Shown piece after piece: positions 37,250 to 46,875 of a DNA stretch of 64,000 nt. The stretch spans positions 310,001-374,000 of the forward strand of contig CAVSAJ010000003.1 of assembly GCA_963725895.1 (NCBI GenBank), read 5' to 3'. The notes beneath the pieces were generated by a model, which was not told the origin of the DNA, ran no database searches, and worked only from the letters and a program-made list of their open reading frames with translations. The first letter of the stretch is position 1. The number at the start of each line of letters is the position of its first letter. A program made the position numbers and the translations under genes. This DNA comes from Bog-473 sp963725895. GTDB taxonomy: Bacteria; Actinomycetota; Acidimicrobiia; Acidimicrobiales; RAAP-2.

Positions 37250-37455
37250 AAGAATCACGCTCATCGGAACTTGGCGGGGTCGCGCCCTCATCATCGGACG
37301 ACGATTGAGCGCAAGACACGCCATTTGGGTCTGCCTGCGCAGATCGGGATACGGATCCGGCAGCTCTCGACGTTGCGGAAGCCGAAGCCGAAGCCGATCC
37401 GCTCGTCCCTCGGCTCGAGCTCAGATGATGCTGCGCAGACGCTGTGCGCTGATGT
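37250..37455. other. Left-end non-coding part of element 1
   Basis: Between the tRNA gene and the Ig-repeat gene no gene is supported. In tRNA-borne elements an integrase gene often sits here; none is present. The run at 37451-37470 contains the empty equivalent of the IS110 target found at 60026. Confidence 0.5.
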
Positions 37456-39996
37456 TTAGGTGAGGGTGTAGGTCGAGGTCGCGAGCACGACTTTCGTGTG
37501 CGTGTACTTGACGGAGATCGTGTGGGCTCCCTTCGCCCCCGCAAGCGCTCCGCTCGGTATCCGCACATTGTGGGAGAAGGTCCCGTTCGTCGATACGGTG
37601 ATCTTGCGAAGGGACACCTTCGGACTACTGGCGATGCCCGTCTCGTATGCGATTTTGACGACCGAGCCAGGCATGAAGCCTTGGCCAGCGACCCTGACAC
37701 GAGATCCCATGGTCCCGCTCGAGGGGGTGATCGTGATGCCCGGACCCGTGACCGTGACAGAGGTGGAAGCTGGGCCGTCGAGCGAAGCCGAGGTGGCGTT
37801 GATCGTCGTCTGACCTGTGGCGACGCCAGTCAGGATCCCCGTAGACGAGACGGTCGCGATGGATGTGTCTGCGGAACTCCACGACATCTGCCCGGTCACG
37901 TCCCTCGTGGACCCGTCGGAGTAGTGCCCAGTCGCAGTGAGCTGCACGCTGTCGTTCACCGGTACGGCAGTCGGTGACGGCGTGACCGTGACCTGGAGGA
38001 GCACAGCCGGCAGGACGGTGACCGACGTGCTGCCGGAGATGACCGTCAGGGGGTCGGTGGCCGTGATGGTGGCGACGCCGGCGCTGACGGCGGCCACGAT
38101 TCCCGACGACGAGACCGTGGCAAGCGAGGAGCTCGATGTCGCCCAGTTCACCAAGCCGGTGAGGTCAGAGGTGGTCCCGTCGGAGAAAACGCCAATGGCG
38201 GTGAGCTGCTGGGTCTCTCCCGCCGGCAAACTGATCGGCGACGACACATCGAGCGCTTCGAGGACCGCGGGGAGGACCGTGACGGCGGTCGATCCCGAGA
38301 TCTGCGAGAGCGGAACGGCCGCGGTGATCGTGGACGTGCCCGTGGTCAGTGCGCTGACGAGACCAGTGGGCGACACGGAGGCGACCGAGGAGTCCGAGCT
38401 GACCCAGTTGACCGCACCGGTCAGGTCAGCGATCGAGCCATCAGAAAACAGGCCGGTCGCAATCAGCTGCTGCGTCTCGCCTTTCGGCAAACTGATGGTC
38501 GATGTCGACAGGCTCAGCGACTGCAGGACGACGGGACCTACGGTCACGACCGCCGCACCGGAGATCAGCGACAGCGGGTCGGTCGCGGTGATCGTGGCGA
38601 CACCCGTGCCTACGGCCTGAACGAGGCCCGACGACGAAACCGACGCGATCCCACCGTTCGAGCTCGCCCACGACACCGCGTGCGTGAGGTCCTTGGTGGT
38701 GCCGTCGGAGAACAGCCCGGTCGCGGTGAGCTGCTGTGTCTCGCCTTCGGGGAGATTGATCGTTGACGTCGACAGGCTCAGCGACTGCAAGACCGAAGGA
38801 ACGACGCTAAGCGAGCCGGTGCCGGATATAAGCGAGGTCGGATCGGTGGCCGTGATCGACGTCACCCCGGTCGTCAGCGCTGTGACGATCCCAGAGGAGC
38901 TCACCGACGCCACCCCACCGCTTGAGGTCGCCCAGTTCACCGCGTTGGTCAGATCCTCGGTCGTACCGTCGGAGAGCACACCCGTGGCCGCCAATTGTTC
39001 CGTCTCGCCCTTCGGAAGGCTCGCGTTCGGCACGCTCAGAATCAGTGATTGCAGTACTGCCGAGACGACGTTGAACGAGGTGGTGCTCGAGATCAGTGAG
39101 GTCGGGTCAGTGGCGGTGATCGTCGCGATACCGGTCCCAACGGCAGTCGCCAGTCCCGAGGGCGACACCGACACCATCGACGGAGTGGACGTCGACCAGG
39201 TGACGGCCCCGGTCAGATCCCCTGTCGAGCCGTCGGAGAACGAACCCGTGGCCGTCAGCTGCTGTGACTCGCCCTTGGGCAGGCTCGAGTTCGGTGTCGA
39301 GAGGCTCAGTGACTGGAGAACCGCCGGGATCACGTCCAGAGACTCCGTGTTCGAGATCAGGGACAGGTATGTGGCCGTGACAGCCGTGACCCCTGGTGTC
39401 AGAGCCGTCACGAGCCCCGAAGAGGACACGGACGCCACGTCGCCGCTCGAGCTCGCCCACGACGCCGCGTCGGTCAGGTTCTCGGTCGTACCGTCAGAAA
39501 GCACACCCGTGGCCCTCAACTGCTCCGTCTCGCCCTTGGGCAGGCTCGAGCTGGGGAGGGTCAGTTTCAATGCCTGCAAGACGGAAGGCAGCACCGTCAC
39601 CGCTGCGGTGCCGGACAGGAGAGCCCCGGTGGCGGTCGCAGTTATAGTCGCCGCCCCTGTCCCGTTGCCCGCCACCAAGCCCTGCGAGTCCGCAGCGTTC
39701 GACACCGTCGCGACCCCAGCGTCCGAACTGGACCACGTGACCGAGGCAGTGATGTTCGCCGTGGTCAGGTTGGAGTAATGGCCGATTGCGGTGAGCTGTG
39801 TGGTGTCGCCCTTTGGCACGTTTGTCGCGGTGGGAGCGACGGTCACCGCTACTAACAGGGGAGCGGCGGACGCGTTCGCCAAGTCCGTCAGCTGCACGCC
39901 CGCACTCATCGCGACGCACAAAAGCAAGGCGCCGACCGCCCGCACGACGCGTGTGTGCCGTAGGCCCCCTCGAACCTCAGCGAAGTTCGTGGTCAT
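37456..39996 (-). CDS. Secreted Ig-like (BIG2) repeat protein, copy A
   Basis: An 846-residue exported protein from ATG 39996, with GGGGGAAC just upstream. The N-terminus is a signal peptide (RAVGALLLCVAMSAG ... ANASAAP, cleavage likely after ASA). Then come eight BIG2-type Ig-like domains of about 85-90 residues, each with the pattern LPKGETQQLTATGLFSDGT and a TITATDP end strand. A last IPT/TIG-like domain (GPGITITPSSGTMGSRVRVA) closes it. No sortase motif or membrane anchor is seen, so it is secreted or held by other contacts. Probable surface or adhesion role. It is closely related to the 1109-residue protein at 60024-63353. Confidence 0.85.
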   Translation of the reverse strand: MTTNFAEVRGGLRHTRVVRAVGALLLCVAMSAGVQLTDLANASAAPLLVAVTVAPTATNVPKGDTTQLTAIGHYSNLTTANITASVTWSSSDAGVATVSNAADSQGLVAGNGTGAATITATATGALLSGTAAVTVLPSVLQALKLTLPSSSLPKGETEQLRATGVLSDGTTENLTDAASWASSSGDVASVSSSGLVTALTPGVTAVTATYLSLISNTESLDVIPAVLQSLSLSTPNSSLPKGESQQLTATGSFSDGSTGDLTGAVTWSTSTPSMVSVSPSGLATAVGTGIATITATDPTSLISSTTSFNVVSAVLQSLILSVPNASLPKGETEQLAATGVLSDGTTEDLTNAVNWATSSGGVASVSSSGIVTALTTGVTSITATDPTSLISGTGSLSVVPSVLQSLSLSTSTINLPEGETQQLTATGLFSDGTTKDLTHAVSWASSNGGIASVSSSGLVQAVGTGVATITATDPLSLISGAAVVTVGPVVLQSLSLSTSTISLPKGETQQLIATGLFSDGSIADLTGAVNWVSSDSSVASVSPTGLVSALTTGTSTITAAVPLSQISGSTAVTVLPAVLEALDVSSPISLPAGETQQLTAIGVFSDGTTSDLTGLVNWATSSSSLATVSSSGIVAAVSAGVATITATDPLTVISGSTSVTVLPAVLLQVTVTPSPTAVPVNDSVQLTATGHYSDGSTRDVTGQMSWSSADTSIATVSSTGILTGVATGQTTINATSASLDGPASTSVTVTGPGITITPSSGTMGSRVRVAGQGFMPGSVVKIAYETGIASSPKVSLRKITVSTNGTFSHNVRIPSGALAGAKGAHTISVKYTHTKVVLATSTYTLT

Positions 39997-41212
39997 TGTT
40001 CCCCCGGGTCTCGATCATCGGCGAATGCCCTAACCGAGACTCGCCGGGAGTTTGATTACCCGAGGGCAAGCGATCCGAAACCCCCGCTGCCGCTCAGCAA
40101 GCAGATGGCGGCGGCGCTGTTTCACGTACGGCCCTCGAGTCGGCTCCTGCAGGCGCGATGACTTCATGGTTCTCGGGCCGACGCTGCGCCGACGCGACTG
40201 TGTCGACCCGGGGCCGCCCCCGTGCGCTCGGGCATCTGGAGGCGCCAAGGGAGGGCTTCACGCGTCGTTGGAACTGGACCCGGATGAAGTTCCGACCGAC
40301 CTCGAAGGTGTGCCTCGTCTCTTCGAACAAGACGAGGATTCGGACGAACCGCCCCGGGGTCTGTACTCCGCCTGCGTCTTCCTGCTCGCGGCTTGCATGA
40401 CTGAACCCACGGGCGGGGCAGGAAGGATTAGACCAACTCCTGAAGGGACAAGGCGTCCAAGTACGTCGGTTCAAGGCGACGCGCGCAAGGTGGTCTTGTC
40501 GGGCTGTCCTTTGGTTCGCCAGGCCCTCTTTTGGTTCCCTGTATGGGCGGCTTGAACGCTGAATCGATCCCACGAAAATCCCACGGATTCGGATTTGATG
40601 TCACAGGACCCTTCTCCTAGTCGGAATGGGTGGCGCTCAATAGTCCCAGGTGGAGGCACTAATGGGACGAATCTGAAAAGTCCGTCCTATCCGCGGATGA
40701 GTCCACCAGTCTGTGAGATGAGGGCGCCGCTGGCGAGCGGTTGGGAGTGGTGATCTGTCACGGCTCAGGATCAGGGCCGTGACGAACGTCTTCGCATGTC
40801 GCCTATGTCAACAACGCTGCAGGGAGTCAGGATCTTGGACGGCCGTTGGCACCGATAAAAGTGTCGGACTAGCGCCGTGGTGACAACCGTGAGATCGACT
40901 AGGCCGCAACCACGCACCAAGCACTTCCGCTGCCGCGACTTTTGTCGGATCTCACTCAATCGCAGCTCTACTGTGCTGCCATCAGGCGCCGTGCGTGATC
41001 CCAGGAAACAAGGATGTCTCTGAGTTTCGAGGCAAAAGTCATCGGAATGGTTTCGAGTGATTCACGAGCTGGGAATCGTAGAAGTGACAGTTTGCCGCCA
41101 GCTGAGTGCCAGCCAACGTTCTGCGGCATCACGATACGGTGTAACCCGATGTCGGTTTCAAACAACACACACGTCGAAGGTCTTTGTGCGTCCTCGACTC
41201 TGCATCGAGGAC
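39997..41212. other. Long non-coding stretch in element 1
   Basis: About 1.2 kb without a confident gene. Small open frames on both strands lack motifs and ribosome sites. One, on the minus strand at about 40968-41240 (MPFDPVSLVGPRCRVEDAQ...), is protein-like but overlaps the neighbouring gene and is not called. A copy of the 148-bp right-end repeat lies at 40566-40713. Confidence 0.45.
40566..40713 (+). repeat. Degenerate copy of the element right-end repeat (R1)
   Basis: It starts with the same 17 bases (GATCCCACGAAAATCCC) as R2 and R3, then CACGGATTCGGATTT, and shares TCCCAGGT and AGTCCACCAG further on. Unlike R2 and R3 it is not followed by the tRNA 3' core, so it looks like the right end of an older element whose junction was lost. 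Confidence 0.6.
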
Positions 41213-41825
41213 CTACCAGACTGACGGGATCAAACGGCATCGAGTGGCCCTCACATAGGTTCGGTAGGTCGGCATCGTGCGCATGAGCAACCTTTCCTCC
41301 GCGGAGATGCGTACGACTTGGAGCACGATGACCACACATACGCCGATCACCACAGTGAGATGCATGGCTACCATCACGATTCCCGCCGACATGAGCAATT
41401 CAGCCAGATACATCGGATGACGGACCAATTGATATGGTCCATTCACTACCAGTCGACGACTCTGAGGACCGAATGAAAAGTTCGTTCCGAGTTCGAATGC
41501 GGCCGCCAGGGCGAGAAGCACCCCTCCGAGGGTTACCACTGCAGCAGCCCCGGCAATCAGCGCCGGCACCCGCAGGAGCAGAGGCCCAGCGGGAGCCAGT
41601 TGCACCGAGTATGACCAGGAGGAACGATGCCGTCACCGCCGTTCCTCGAATGAGCAAGCGCCCATCGCGATCGAATGGCTGCTCGCGGAGGAGAACCGCG
41701 ACGACGAGAATCGACAGGAACGCGGCGTAGAGAATCGCCCTCGCGAATCCGGCGATAACCAACCAGCTGGGATGTGCAAGGGCAGTTCTCCCGTCGGCCA
41801 AGAGCGCAGTGAGCTGCCACACCAT
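41213..41825 (-). pseudogene. ICMT-like membrane methyltransferase gene with one frame change
   Basis: The N-terminal part starts at ATG 41825 (MVWQLTALLADGRTALAH) and has two membrane spans. The frame changes near 41605-41610, where LLVILG is followed in the next frame by SVQLAPAGPLLLRVPALIAG. The C-terminal part has VVNGPYQLVRHPMYLAELL and AEERLLMRTMPTYRTYVRA, the S-adenosylmethionine-binding motif of isoprenylcysteine carboxyl methyltransferase-like proteins. In bacteria these methylate small lipophilic or unknown substrates. A base error is as likely as a mutation. Confidence 0.62.
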
Positions 41826-42047
41826 GAGACATAATCAGGGAGGCCGCCGGGAAAAGTCGAGCAGGAACCCAGCGCCAGGTCGCTCCCGGCCGCTGTCTCC
41901 TGAATGCGCCCCCGTCACCTTGGCGCCTCTGCGTTGAACGTGAGCTCGGGCTGCGAGCAACCGTGTTCCGAGCATCGGTGCCCGACCCGGCCGTTGTCGC
42001 CACCCGTGCGTGATCGACTGTGCTCGCCGACGTGGACGTCACCGCGG

Positions 42048-42761
42048 TCAGCGACTCCCAGCTGTGCGTACTCGCAGCAACGTCATCCGCCGGTGGATCC
42101 ACCCGGAGCGCCAGCGCCGAGAGTGCCCAGTCCTGCAGAAGCCTCCAGAGGACACGCCGGCCTGGGTCGCCGAGACGGACGACGCGTTGACGGTCCCGTT
42201 CTTGGATTTCGTGCCCTGCACGGTCACGCTGTCACCGGGCTGAAGGCTCGACAAGGAGGACTTGGCGTTTCGATTGACAGTCGTGTTCGATGTGACGGTG
42301 ACCGCCACCAAATTGCCGCTGGAATCGGTCACGTAGAGCGTGTTCCCGACGATATCGGTGACCGTTCCCGAGGTGGCGTTCGACGGAAGCCCGGGAAACC
42401 CCCCGGACCCCCCGGAGCCCGAACTGCGCGCTCCGGGCAACCCTCCGGATCCAAAGGGTGACCCACTGCCAAAGGGTGATGTCGCAGACGCCGAGCTCGA
42501 GGAGTGGCGCTGGAGGTAGGCGCCGGCCCAGAGGCCGATCGACGCCACGAGCAGCACCAGCAGAACAGCCATGAGCCACGGGACCCGGAAGCCCTTGGCC
42601 GGTCCCCGGCTCGGCCACTCGCTCTCCTCGTCCTCGAAGAGAGCGTCGACGTCGCCGGCACCACCGTCGGACCCCTCTGTGACTGGGATCTGCGAGGTGG
42701 GGTCGATGTGAAGTTCTTGGGTGGGAGAGACCGGGTCGAGCTCCGTCTCGGTATCAGCCAT
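42048..42761 (-). CDS. Membrane-anchored DUF5666-like protein
   Basis: A 237-residue protein from ATG 42761. Residues 1-60 are acidic and cytoplasmic, then VPWLMAVLLVLLVASIGLWAG is a single span. A Gly/Ser/Pro-rich linker leads to SGTVTDIVGNTLYVTDSSGN, then LVAVTVTSNTTVNRNAK and LQPGDSVTVQGTKS, an OB-like DUF5666-type domain outside the membrane. The last 25 residues are basic and unlike the rest, so the true end may be nearer 42120. It follows the exporter permease gene by 17 bp and probably belongs to that operon. Confidence 0.62.
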   Translation of the reverse strand: MADTETELDPVSPTQELHIDPTSQIPVTEGSDGGAGDVDALFEDEESEWPSRGPAKGFRVPWLMAVLLVLLVASIGLWAGAYLQRHSSSSASATSPFGSGSPFGSGGLPGARSSGSGGSGGFPGLPSNATSGTVTDIVGNTLYVTDSSGNLVAVTVTSNTTVNRNAKSSLSSLQPGDSVTVQGTKSKNGTVNASSVSATQAGVSSGGFCRTGHSRRWRSGWIHRRMTLLRVRTAGSR

Positions 42762-42778
42762 GGCTATGTCTCCTTCAT

Positions 42779-44002
42779 CTACTCGTGCCTGAGGGCATCG
42801 ATGGGGCGCAAGGAGGCCGCTCGGAACGCGGGGTACAGGCCGGCGAAGATGCCCACCAAGAGCGCGACGCCAAAGGCCAGGGGGATCGAGTACGTCGCCA
42901 ACACCGGTTGCACGCCGTCGATCCGGAATCGGACGACGAAGAGTCCTGCGAGCACCCCCAAGACGCCACCGAGCAATGAGATGACGACGGCCTCGATCAA
43001 GAACTGGCCGAGCACCACCGACTTCGGGGCGCCGATCGCCTTGCGAATGCCGATCTCACGCGTGCGCTCGGTGACGGTGACCAACATGATGTTCATCACG
43101 CCGATCGCTCCGACCAACAAGGACACGGCGGCGACCCACCCGAGCAGCGCCGTGAAGGTCTTCGAGCTCGACGTTGCCGTCGAGAGCAGGCTGGCCTGGT
43201 TCAACACGGTGAAGGGGAGGTTGGAAACCGTGGTGTCGTTCTGGGCGGCCAGGATGCTCTCGACCTCGCTTTGGGCCAGGCTGAGCGTCGCCGAGGACTT
43301 CCCTTGGACCAAGAGCTCCGAGAACGATTGCGATTCGCCGGTCAACTGATCCTGAACGGCCGTGTAGGGCGCGATGGCGACCGCATCCCCATTGCTCAGC
43401 CCGCTGCTGCCCTTCGAGGCCAACAAGCCGATGACCGTGAACTCCGACGATCCGAGCTGGACCTGCTTGCCCAGCGGGTTCGAGCCGGTGGCGAACAGGC
43501 TGCTGGCGGTCGACGAGCCCAGGTCAACGACCAAGGCATGCGCCTTCACGTCAGCGCTCGAAATGGACCGACCCGATTGAACGGTGTAGTTCGATGCCGG
43601 AAGATACGACGGCGTCGAACCGATCACCGACGTCGTCGCACTCGCCCCTTGATAGGTGGCGGTCTCGCTGGTGGTGATGACGGGCGAAACAGACTGCACG
43701 TCGGGCGCGTTGTTCGGATCGGAGATCAGTTTGACGTCGGTCTGCGTCAAAACGGCGTTGCGCGTCTGGGTTCCCGTCTGCGAGGTGCCGCCGCCGAATC
43801 GTCCGCCGCTGAAGACGGTCAACGTATTGGTGCCCAATCGGTTGATCGAGTTGGCGACCGCTTGGGACGAACCGGTCCCCACCGCCAACAACACGATCAC
43901 CGCGGCCACCCCGATGAGCACCCCGAGCATCGTCAGCAAGGATCGCAACTTGTTCGAGTTGATGCCACGCAATGCCATGAGGGCATTGGCCAAGATGCTC
44001 AC
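42779..44002 (-). CDS. MacB-like ABC exporter permease
   Basis: A 407-residue permease of the MacB/FtsX type. It has one N-terminal span (LLTMLGVLIGVAAVIVLLAV), a large extracytoplasmic domain (about residues 50-270) and three C-terminal spans, the first with VAAVSLLVGAIGVMNIMLVT, then ERTREIGIRKAIGAPK, which is the conserved coupling segment. Its start overlaps the ATPase gene by 4 bp (ATGA), so the two are translationally coupled. With the adaptor gene upstream it forms a mechanotransmission-type exporter; the substrate is unknown. Confidence 0.88.
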   Translation of the reverse strand: MSILANALMALRGINSNKLRSLLTMLGVLIGVAAVIVLLAVGTGSSQAVANSINRLGTNTLTVFSGGRFGGGTSQTGTQTRNAVLTQTDVKLISDPNNAPDVQSVSPVITTSETATYQGASATTSVIGSTPSYLPASNYTVQSGRSISSADVKAHALVVDLGSSTASSLFATGSNPLGKQVQLGSSEFTVIGLLASKGSSGLSNGDAVAIAPYTAVQDQLTGESQSFSELLVQGKSSATLSLAQSEVESILAAQNDTTVSNLPFTVLNQASLLSTATSSSKTFTALLGWVAAVSLLVGAIGVMNIMLVTVTERTREIGIRKAIGAPKSVVLGQFLIEAVVISLLGGVLGVLAGLFVVRFRIDGVQPVLATYSIPLAFGVALLVGIFAGLYPAFRAASLRPIDALRHE

Positions 44003-44802
44003 GGCCGACCCGCCAGTGCGCTCGTGCCCTCGGCCTGGCGGGCGTGAGCCAGGTGGGACTCGTGAGGGTGTGCCGGCGTCTGGTGGTAGTCCTGTGTGAT
44101 GACACCGTCGCGCAGTCGGACGACCCGAGTGGCATAGGCCGCAATGTCCTCTTCGTGGGTGATCATCACCACGGTCCGGCCTTGGGCATGCAAACTGGCA
44201 AACGCCGACATCACGTCCACGCTCGATGTGGAGTCGAGGTTTCCGGTCGGCTCGTCAGCGAGGATCAGGGACGGATCGGTGACGATGGCGCGGGCAACGG
44301 CGACTCGCTGCTGTTGGCCACCGGACATCTCGTTGGGAAAGTGGCCCATCCGATCGGCAAGCCCGACCGATTCGAGCGCGCCTTCGGCTCGATGGCGCCG
44401 TTCCTTGGCCGGCACACCCGCATAGGCCATCGGGAGCTCCACATTGGCGATGGCCGACATGGTGGGGAGAAGGTTGAATCCCTGGAAGACGAAACCGATC
44501 TTGCGATTGCGGATCCGGGACAGCTCGCGGTCGTCGAGGTCGCGGATGTTCACGCCATCGAGGCGGTAGTGCCCGCTGGTCGGCACGTCGAGGCACCCGA
44601 TGATGTTCATGAGCGTCGACTTTCCAGAGCCCGACGCCCCCATGATGGCGACGAACTCTCCGCGTGAGACACGCAGCGAAACGCCTCGCGTCGCGTACAC
44701 GTCGTTGCCGCCCATGACATAGCGCTTGACGATGTTGGACAGCGCGATGACCGGCCACCTCTTTGGCGACCCATCCGGACCCATGCCAGTGTCTCTCGCC
44801 AC
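43999..44802 (-). CDS. MacB-like ABC exporter ATPase
   Basis: A 267-residue ATP-binding protein. GASGSGKST (residues 55-63) is Walker A, EMSGGQQQRVAVARAI the signature, LILADEPTGNLDS Walker B, and MITHEEDIA the switch His. These and the D-E-P-T-G-N-L-D form are typical of MacB/LolD exporters. The last 30 residues are a His-rich tail (YHQTPAHPHESHLAHARQAE), which is not usual. It overlaps the permease gene by 4 bp and starts exactly where the adaptor gene ends (44802). The operon order is adaptor, ATPase, permease. Confidence 0.92.
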   Translation of the reverse strand: MARDTGMGPDGSPKRWPVIALSNIVKRYVMGGNDVYATRGVSLRVSRGEFVAIMGASGSGKSTLMNIIGCLDVPTSGHYRLDGVNIRDLDDRELSRIRNRKIGFVFQGFNLLPTMSAIANVELPMAYAGVPAKERRHRAEGALESVGLADRMGHFPNEMSGGQQQRVAVARAIVTDPSLILADEPTGNLDSTSSVDVMSAFASLHAQGRTVVMITHEEDIAAYATRVVRLRDGVITQDYHQTPAHPHESHLAHARQAEGTSALAGRP

Positions 44803-46819
44803 TACGGGGCCCCTCCACCGAAGCCGCCGCCGGGGAACCCGCCGCCTCCGCCGCCCGTCAAGCTCGACCCGCTCGAGCTTGCACTCACGCTCGCCGTTGG
44901 CTCGACCACCGTCTGACCTTCGTGCAAGCCGCTCGTGATCTCGGTGTAGCTGCTGCCCACGAGCCCGAGGGTGACACGGGTGACCGTCTGGACGCCCTTG
45001 GAGAGGACCTTGACCGTCGAGATGCTGCCCGTCGTGGTGATGGCGGCGCTCGGCAGCTGGAGGACGTTGTTGGCGGTCTGGACGATGACGGCGACCTGGG
45101 CGGTCATGCCCTCTTTGACCGTCGAGGGGGGGTTGGTGAGCGCCACGGTGACCGGATAGGTGACCACGTTGCTCACGACCGACGACGTCGGTGACACGGC
45201 GGTGACGACCCCACTGACCTCGGTGCTCGAGAGGGCCGACAGCGTGATCGTCGCCGGCTGGCCCACCGCGATCTTCGTGGCGTCGGCCTCGGCGAAGTTG
45301 GCCACCACTTCGAGGCTGCCCAGGCTCTCGATCGTGATGAAGGTCGACGACGAGCCCGAGCTGGTGGACGAACCGGTTCCAGAACTCGCAGACGATCCCG
45401 TGCTACCCGCCGAACCCGAACCGGTGCTGGCCGACGATCCGGTCGAACCCGAACCGGTGCTGGCCGACGATCCGGTCGAACCCGAACCGGTGCTGGCCGA
45501 CGATCCGGTGCCGTCGAACCCGAGCCGGTGCTCGATGAGCCCGTCGAACCCGAGCTAGCGGTCGACCCCGAGGTTGTCGACCCCGATCCTCCGACCGTCT
45601 CGCCGACCGAACCGTTCACCGCGGTCACGGTTCCAGTGATCGAGGCCCGCAGAGTGGTATTGGCCAGCGCCTTGGTGTCCGCGGTGACCGTCACCTGGTC
45701 CTGAGCGACCGTGGCCTCGTCCTGTGAGATCGTGGCCGACGTGACCACCATGTTCGCCTGGTTCGACTGGACCGTGAGTTGTTGGGCCGCAATGGTCGAC
45801 TGGTCCTTGGCCACGGCCTGTTGGTAGGTGGTGATGTTGGCCTGGTCGGTCACGCAGGAGCTCTGGGCGGTGCTGAAGGCAACGCTGACGCCCGTGGTGG
45901 TCCCGGCCGAGTTGGTTGCGACGAGCTCGAAGAGGTAGGTCGTGTTGGGGCTGAGCCCCGTCACCACCGCCGACACGTTCGTCGGGCTCGTTCCAGAGCC
46001 AGCGCTCGTCGAGGAGGTCGACGAGCCGAACGAGGTCGATGTGCCATAGGAGAAGGAGTAGGTGGTCGAGCCGCCGTTGGGCGTCACGGTGCCGCTGAGC
46101 GTCGCCGTCGTCGTGCCGATCGCGCTGGCCGATCCGGTGCTCACCGATGGGGCCGAGACCGAGGAGTCTGCGGGGATGGCCGCAGCGTTCGTGGTCGACG
46201 TGGTGCCCCCACCTCCGGTCCCCCCGCCCGTAGTCCCCGTCCCAGTAGTTCCCGTCGCAGCTGACGAGGTACTCGAGGCAGGACATCCCAGGGCCTGGTC
46301 AGAGCTGAGGGCGGACTGTGCGGTCGCCAAGCTCGTCTGGTCGGCGGTCAATTGGTTTTGATCGTTGGTCAATTGTTGCTGCGAGGACACCAACGTGGCC
46401 TGGTTCTGAGCTTGCTGCGCCGGTGTGCCTCCGGCCTGATCATGAGCCAGCGTGGTCTGCGCAGTGGCCAAGGAGGCCTGAGCAGACTTGAGATTGGCCT
46501 GGGCCTGAGCCGGATCGATGGTTGCCAGTACCTCACCCGCGGTCACCTGGTCCCCGACATTGACGTTGAGTGACGTGAGGGTCCCGCTGGAGTCGAAGTT
46601 GTCGCTCGCCGACGTGACCGCCGACGTATTGCCCGACGCGGACACGCTCTCTTGGACGGTGCCTCTCGTGACCGTGACTGTTCGCGCCACGCCCGGGGCC
46701 GCCGATGACGTGCCGTAGATCGAGTACAGCGCGATACTCGCCACGACGGCTACCGCCAGGGCGAGCGCTGCATAGCCGATGATCGTGCGACGTGAGCGGG
46801 GGCCACGGTCGTCAGACAT
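44802..46819 (-). pseudogene. MacA/HlyD-like adaptor with inserted Fn3 domain, one frame change
   Basis: ATG 46819 starts a membrane anchor (TIIGYAALALAVAVVASIAL), then a lipoyl-type half (GDQVTAGEVLATIDPAQAQA), and a coiled-coil hairpin rich in Gln/Ala. Inside the hairpin lies a fibronectin-type domain of about 95 residues (SAIGTTTATLSGTVTPNGGS, LSPNTTYLFELVATNSAG). A Ser/Thr/Gly linker follows and the frame breaks near 45510, in a 33-bp tandem repeat. The last part, VVANFAEADATKIAVGQPAT and onward, completes the adaptor barrels. It would link the MacB-like permease to the cell exterior. Confidence 0.75.
45411..45509. repeat. 33-bp tandem repeat, three copies, in adaptor linker
   Basis: The unit begins GAACCCGAACCGGTGCTGG and is repeated three times almost exactly, encoding Ser/Thr/Gly on the minus strand. 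Just after the third copy five extra bases (GCCGT) break the reading frame. Repeat slippage or assembly error are both possible. Confidence 0.7.
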
Positions 46820-46875
46820 GGGTGTCCTTTCAATGAGTCAGAGAGTCGAGAGGGGGTTGGCCAGGCGTGAGCCCC

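Noticed and set aside
40566..40713. R1 as an active attachment site
   Set aside because: The tRNA core does not follow it and its second half is strongly diverged.
40968..41240. A minus-strand small gene (MPFDPVSLVGPRC...)
   Set aside because: Protein-like in part but overlaps the ICMT-like gene, lacks a ribosome site and has no recognisable motif.
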